This document shows, one piece after another, positions 6,679 through 7,302 of a DNA stretch of 7,302 nucleotides. Both the position numbers and the translations under genes were made by a program. The DNA is from an uncultured Angelakisella sp. (lineage in GTDB: Bacteria; Bacillota; Clostridia; Oscillospirales; Ruminococcaceae): the NCBI GenBank assembly GCA_910585535.1, contig CAJUFK010000145.1, forward strand, positions 1 to 7,302. Direction: 5' to 3'. Every line of letters starts with the position of its first letter. Positions within the stretch are counted from its first letter, which is position 1. Below the pieces are notes generated by a model. That model was not told the origin of the DNA. It was given only the letters and a program-made list of their open reading frames with translations, and ran no database searches.

Positions 6679-7302
6679 TCAGGTGCCGTATTTGTCCACA
6701 TCGGCCTGGGTAAGGGTGTCGCAGTCAAAGCCCTGCTCGGGGGTGTAGATGATCTTCTGGGCAGGGGTCTTGCCGGCTACCAGGTCCTTGATAATCTGGT
6801 CCACGGTGTCGGCCTGGAGGGGATTGCAGAGGCCCATGTAGTTCCAGCGGCCGGCCAGAACCTCCTCAAAGGCCCACTTGTCGCTGTCAAAGCCCATGAC
6901 GATGACATCCTGGCCCTTGCCGTGCTTGATGCCCTTGGCGTCCAGAGCGGCGACAGCGCCCCGGGCCATACCGTTATTCTCGGCGTAGATAACATTGAAC
7001 TTCTTGTCGATGACCGACTCCACAATGGTCTTGGCAGTGGCCTCATCCCAGTCGGCGGTCTGCTGGATCACATAGTTCCAGTTGGCCTCGGCGGCAACCT
7101 TCTCGTCCAGGGCGCCGGTACGGCCCAGCTGAGCATCGGAACCCATGTGGCCCTGAATGTGGATGATGTTGTACTCGCTGAGTCCCTGAGCGGCCAGCCA
7201 GTCAACGGCGGTCTTGCCCTCGGCAGGCATATCGGAGACAACGGCGGCAACATACATACTCTCATCGGCTTCCAGCATACGGTCGAAGAGGATGACCTGG
7301 GT
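6679..7302 (-). CDS. ytfQ: Sugar-binding protein of the ABC importer, YtfQ/RbsB type, 5' end cut by window edge
   Basis: This is the C-terminal 207 residues of an extracytoplasmic sugar-binding protein (periplasmic-binding-protein fold, ribose/galactofuranose cluster); full members are about 320 to 360 residues, so the signal peptide and much of the first lobe lie off the right edge. The frame is open to the edge, and the ATG at 7276-7278 is internal, since it follows coding residues TQVILFDR. Sugar-contact positions of the RbsB family are recognisable: the Asp-Arg pair at 7279-7284, an Arg in LGRTGAL (7120-7122), Asn in ENNGMARGA (near 6976-6978), Asp in MGFDSD (6886-6888) and Asn in GLCNP (6823-6825). 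In a Firmicute it would be a lipoprotein, but the lipobox is not visible. It heads the visible operon and is set apart from the ATPase by the stem-loop. Binding of L-arabinose or arabinofuranose is inferred from araA and the kinase downstream, not read from the sequence. Confidence 0.9.
   Translation of the reverse strand, partial: TQVILFDRMLEADESMYVAAVVSDMPAEGKTAVDWLAAQGLSEYNIIHIQGHMGSDAQLGRTGALDEKVAAEANWNYVIQQTADWDEATAKTIVESVIDKKFNVIYAENNGMARGAVAALDAKGIKHGKGQDVIVMGFDSDKWAFEEVLAGRWNYMGLCNPLQADTVDQIIKDLVAGKTPAQKIIYTPEQGFDCDTLTQADVDKYGT

Larger units (their letters stand above)
1..7302 (-). other. Pentose uptake and catabolism operon, incomplete at both ends
   Basis: All six genes point the same way with spacings (in reading order) of 125, minus 4, 1, 15 and 14 bases. 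Order: binding protein, ATPase, permease, permease, kinase, isomerase. This supports a single transcript whose promoter and leader lie beyond the right edge. The distal araA may be followed by further arabinose genes beyond the left edge. Confidence 0.85.

Noticed and set aside
7276..7278. ATG as start of a 199-residue binding protein
   Set aside because: The frame stays open upstream to the window edge and encodes TQVILFDR, which includes the conserved Asp-Arg sugar contact, so the ATG is internal.

Overview
The window holds one tightly packed operon, read entirely on the minus strand, for the uptake and first catabolic steps of a pentose, most probably L-arabinose. Transcription runs from high to low coordinates: a partial sugar-binding lipoprotein gene (cut by the right edge), a double-domain ABC ATPase, two different membrane permeases, an FGGY sugar kinase, and L-arabinose isomerase (cut by the left edge). 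There are no RNA genes, mobile elements, CRISPR arrays or gene-free stretches over 300 bases.

The likely host is a GC-rich anaerobic Firmicute of the Clostridia, in the style of gut Oscillospiraceae. I infer this from strong AGGAGG-type ribosome binding sites before every complete gene, GC-rich third codon positions, and proteins that look like Firmicutes forms of these families. The exact genus cannot be told from the window.

Layout by coordinate: 1-1334 araA (3' end missing); 1349-2875 FGGY kinase; 2891-3943 YjfF-type permease; 3945-5042 YtfT-type permease; 5039-6553 YtfR-type ATPase; 6554-6678 an intergenic spacer with a perfect 15-bp stem-loop; 6679-7302 YtfQ-type binding protein (5' end missing). 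From the ATPase onward, genes overlap by 4 bases or lie 1 to 15 bases apart, so the block is almost certainly co-transcribed and partly translationally coupled.

How it works together: the extracytoplasmic binding protein captures the sugar, the two permeases form the membrane channel as a heterodimer, and the ATPase powers import. The transporter is the same four-part type as the E. coli galactofuranose importer YtfQRT-YjfF. Inside the cell, isomerase would convert L-arabinose to L-ribulose and the kinase would phosphorylate it. The epimerase AraD, a regulator and the operon promoter are not in the window. The most notable non-coding signal is the stem-loop after the binding-protein gene, whose 3' arm can also pair with the ATPase ribosome binding site. 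I see no wholly new system; the interesting points are refinements of a known type of operon.
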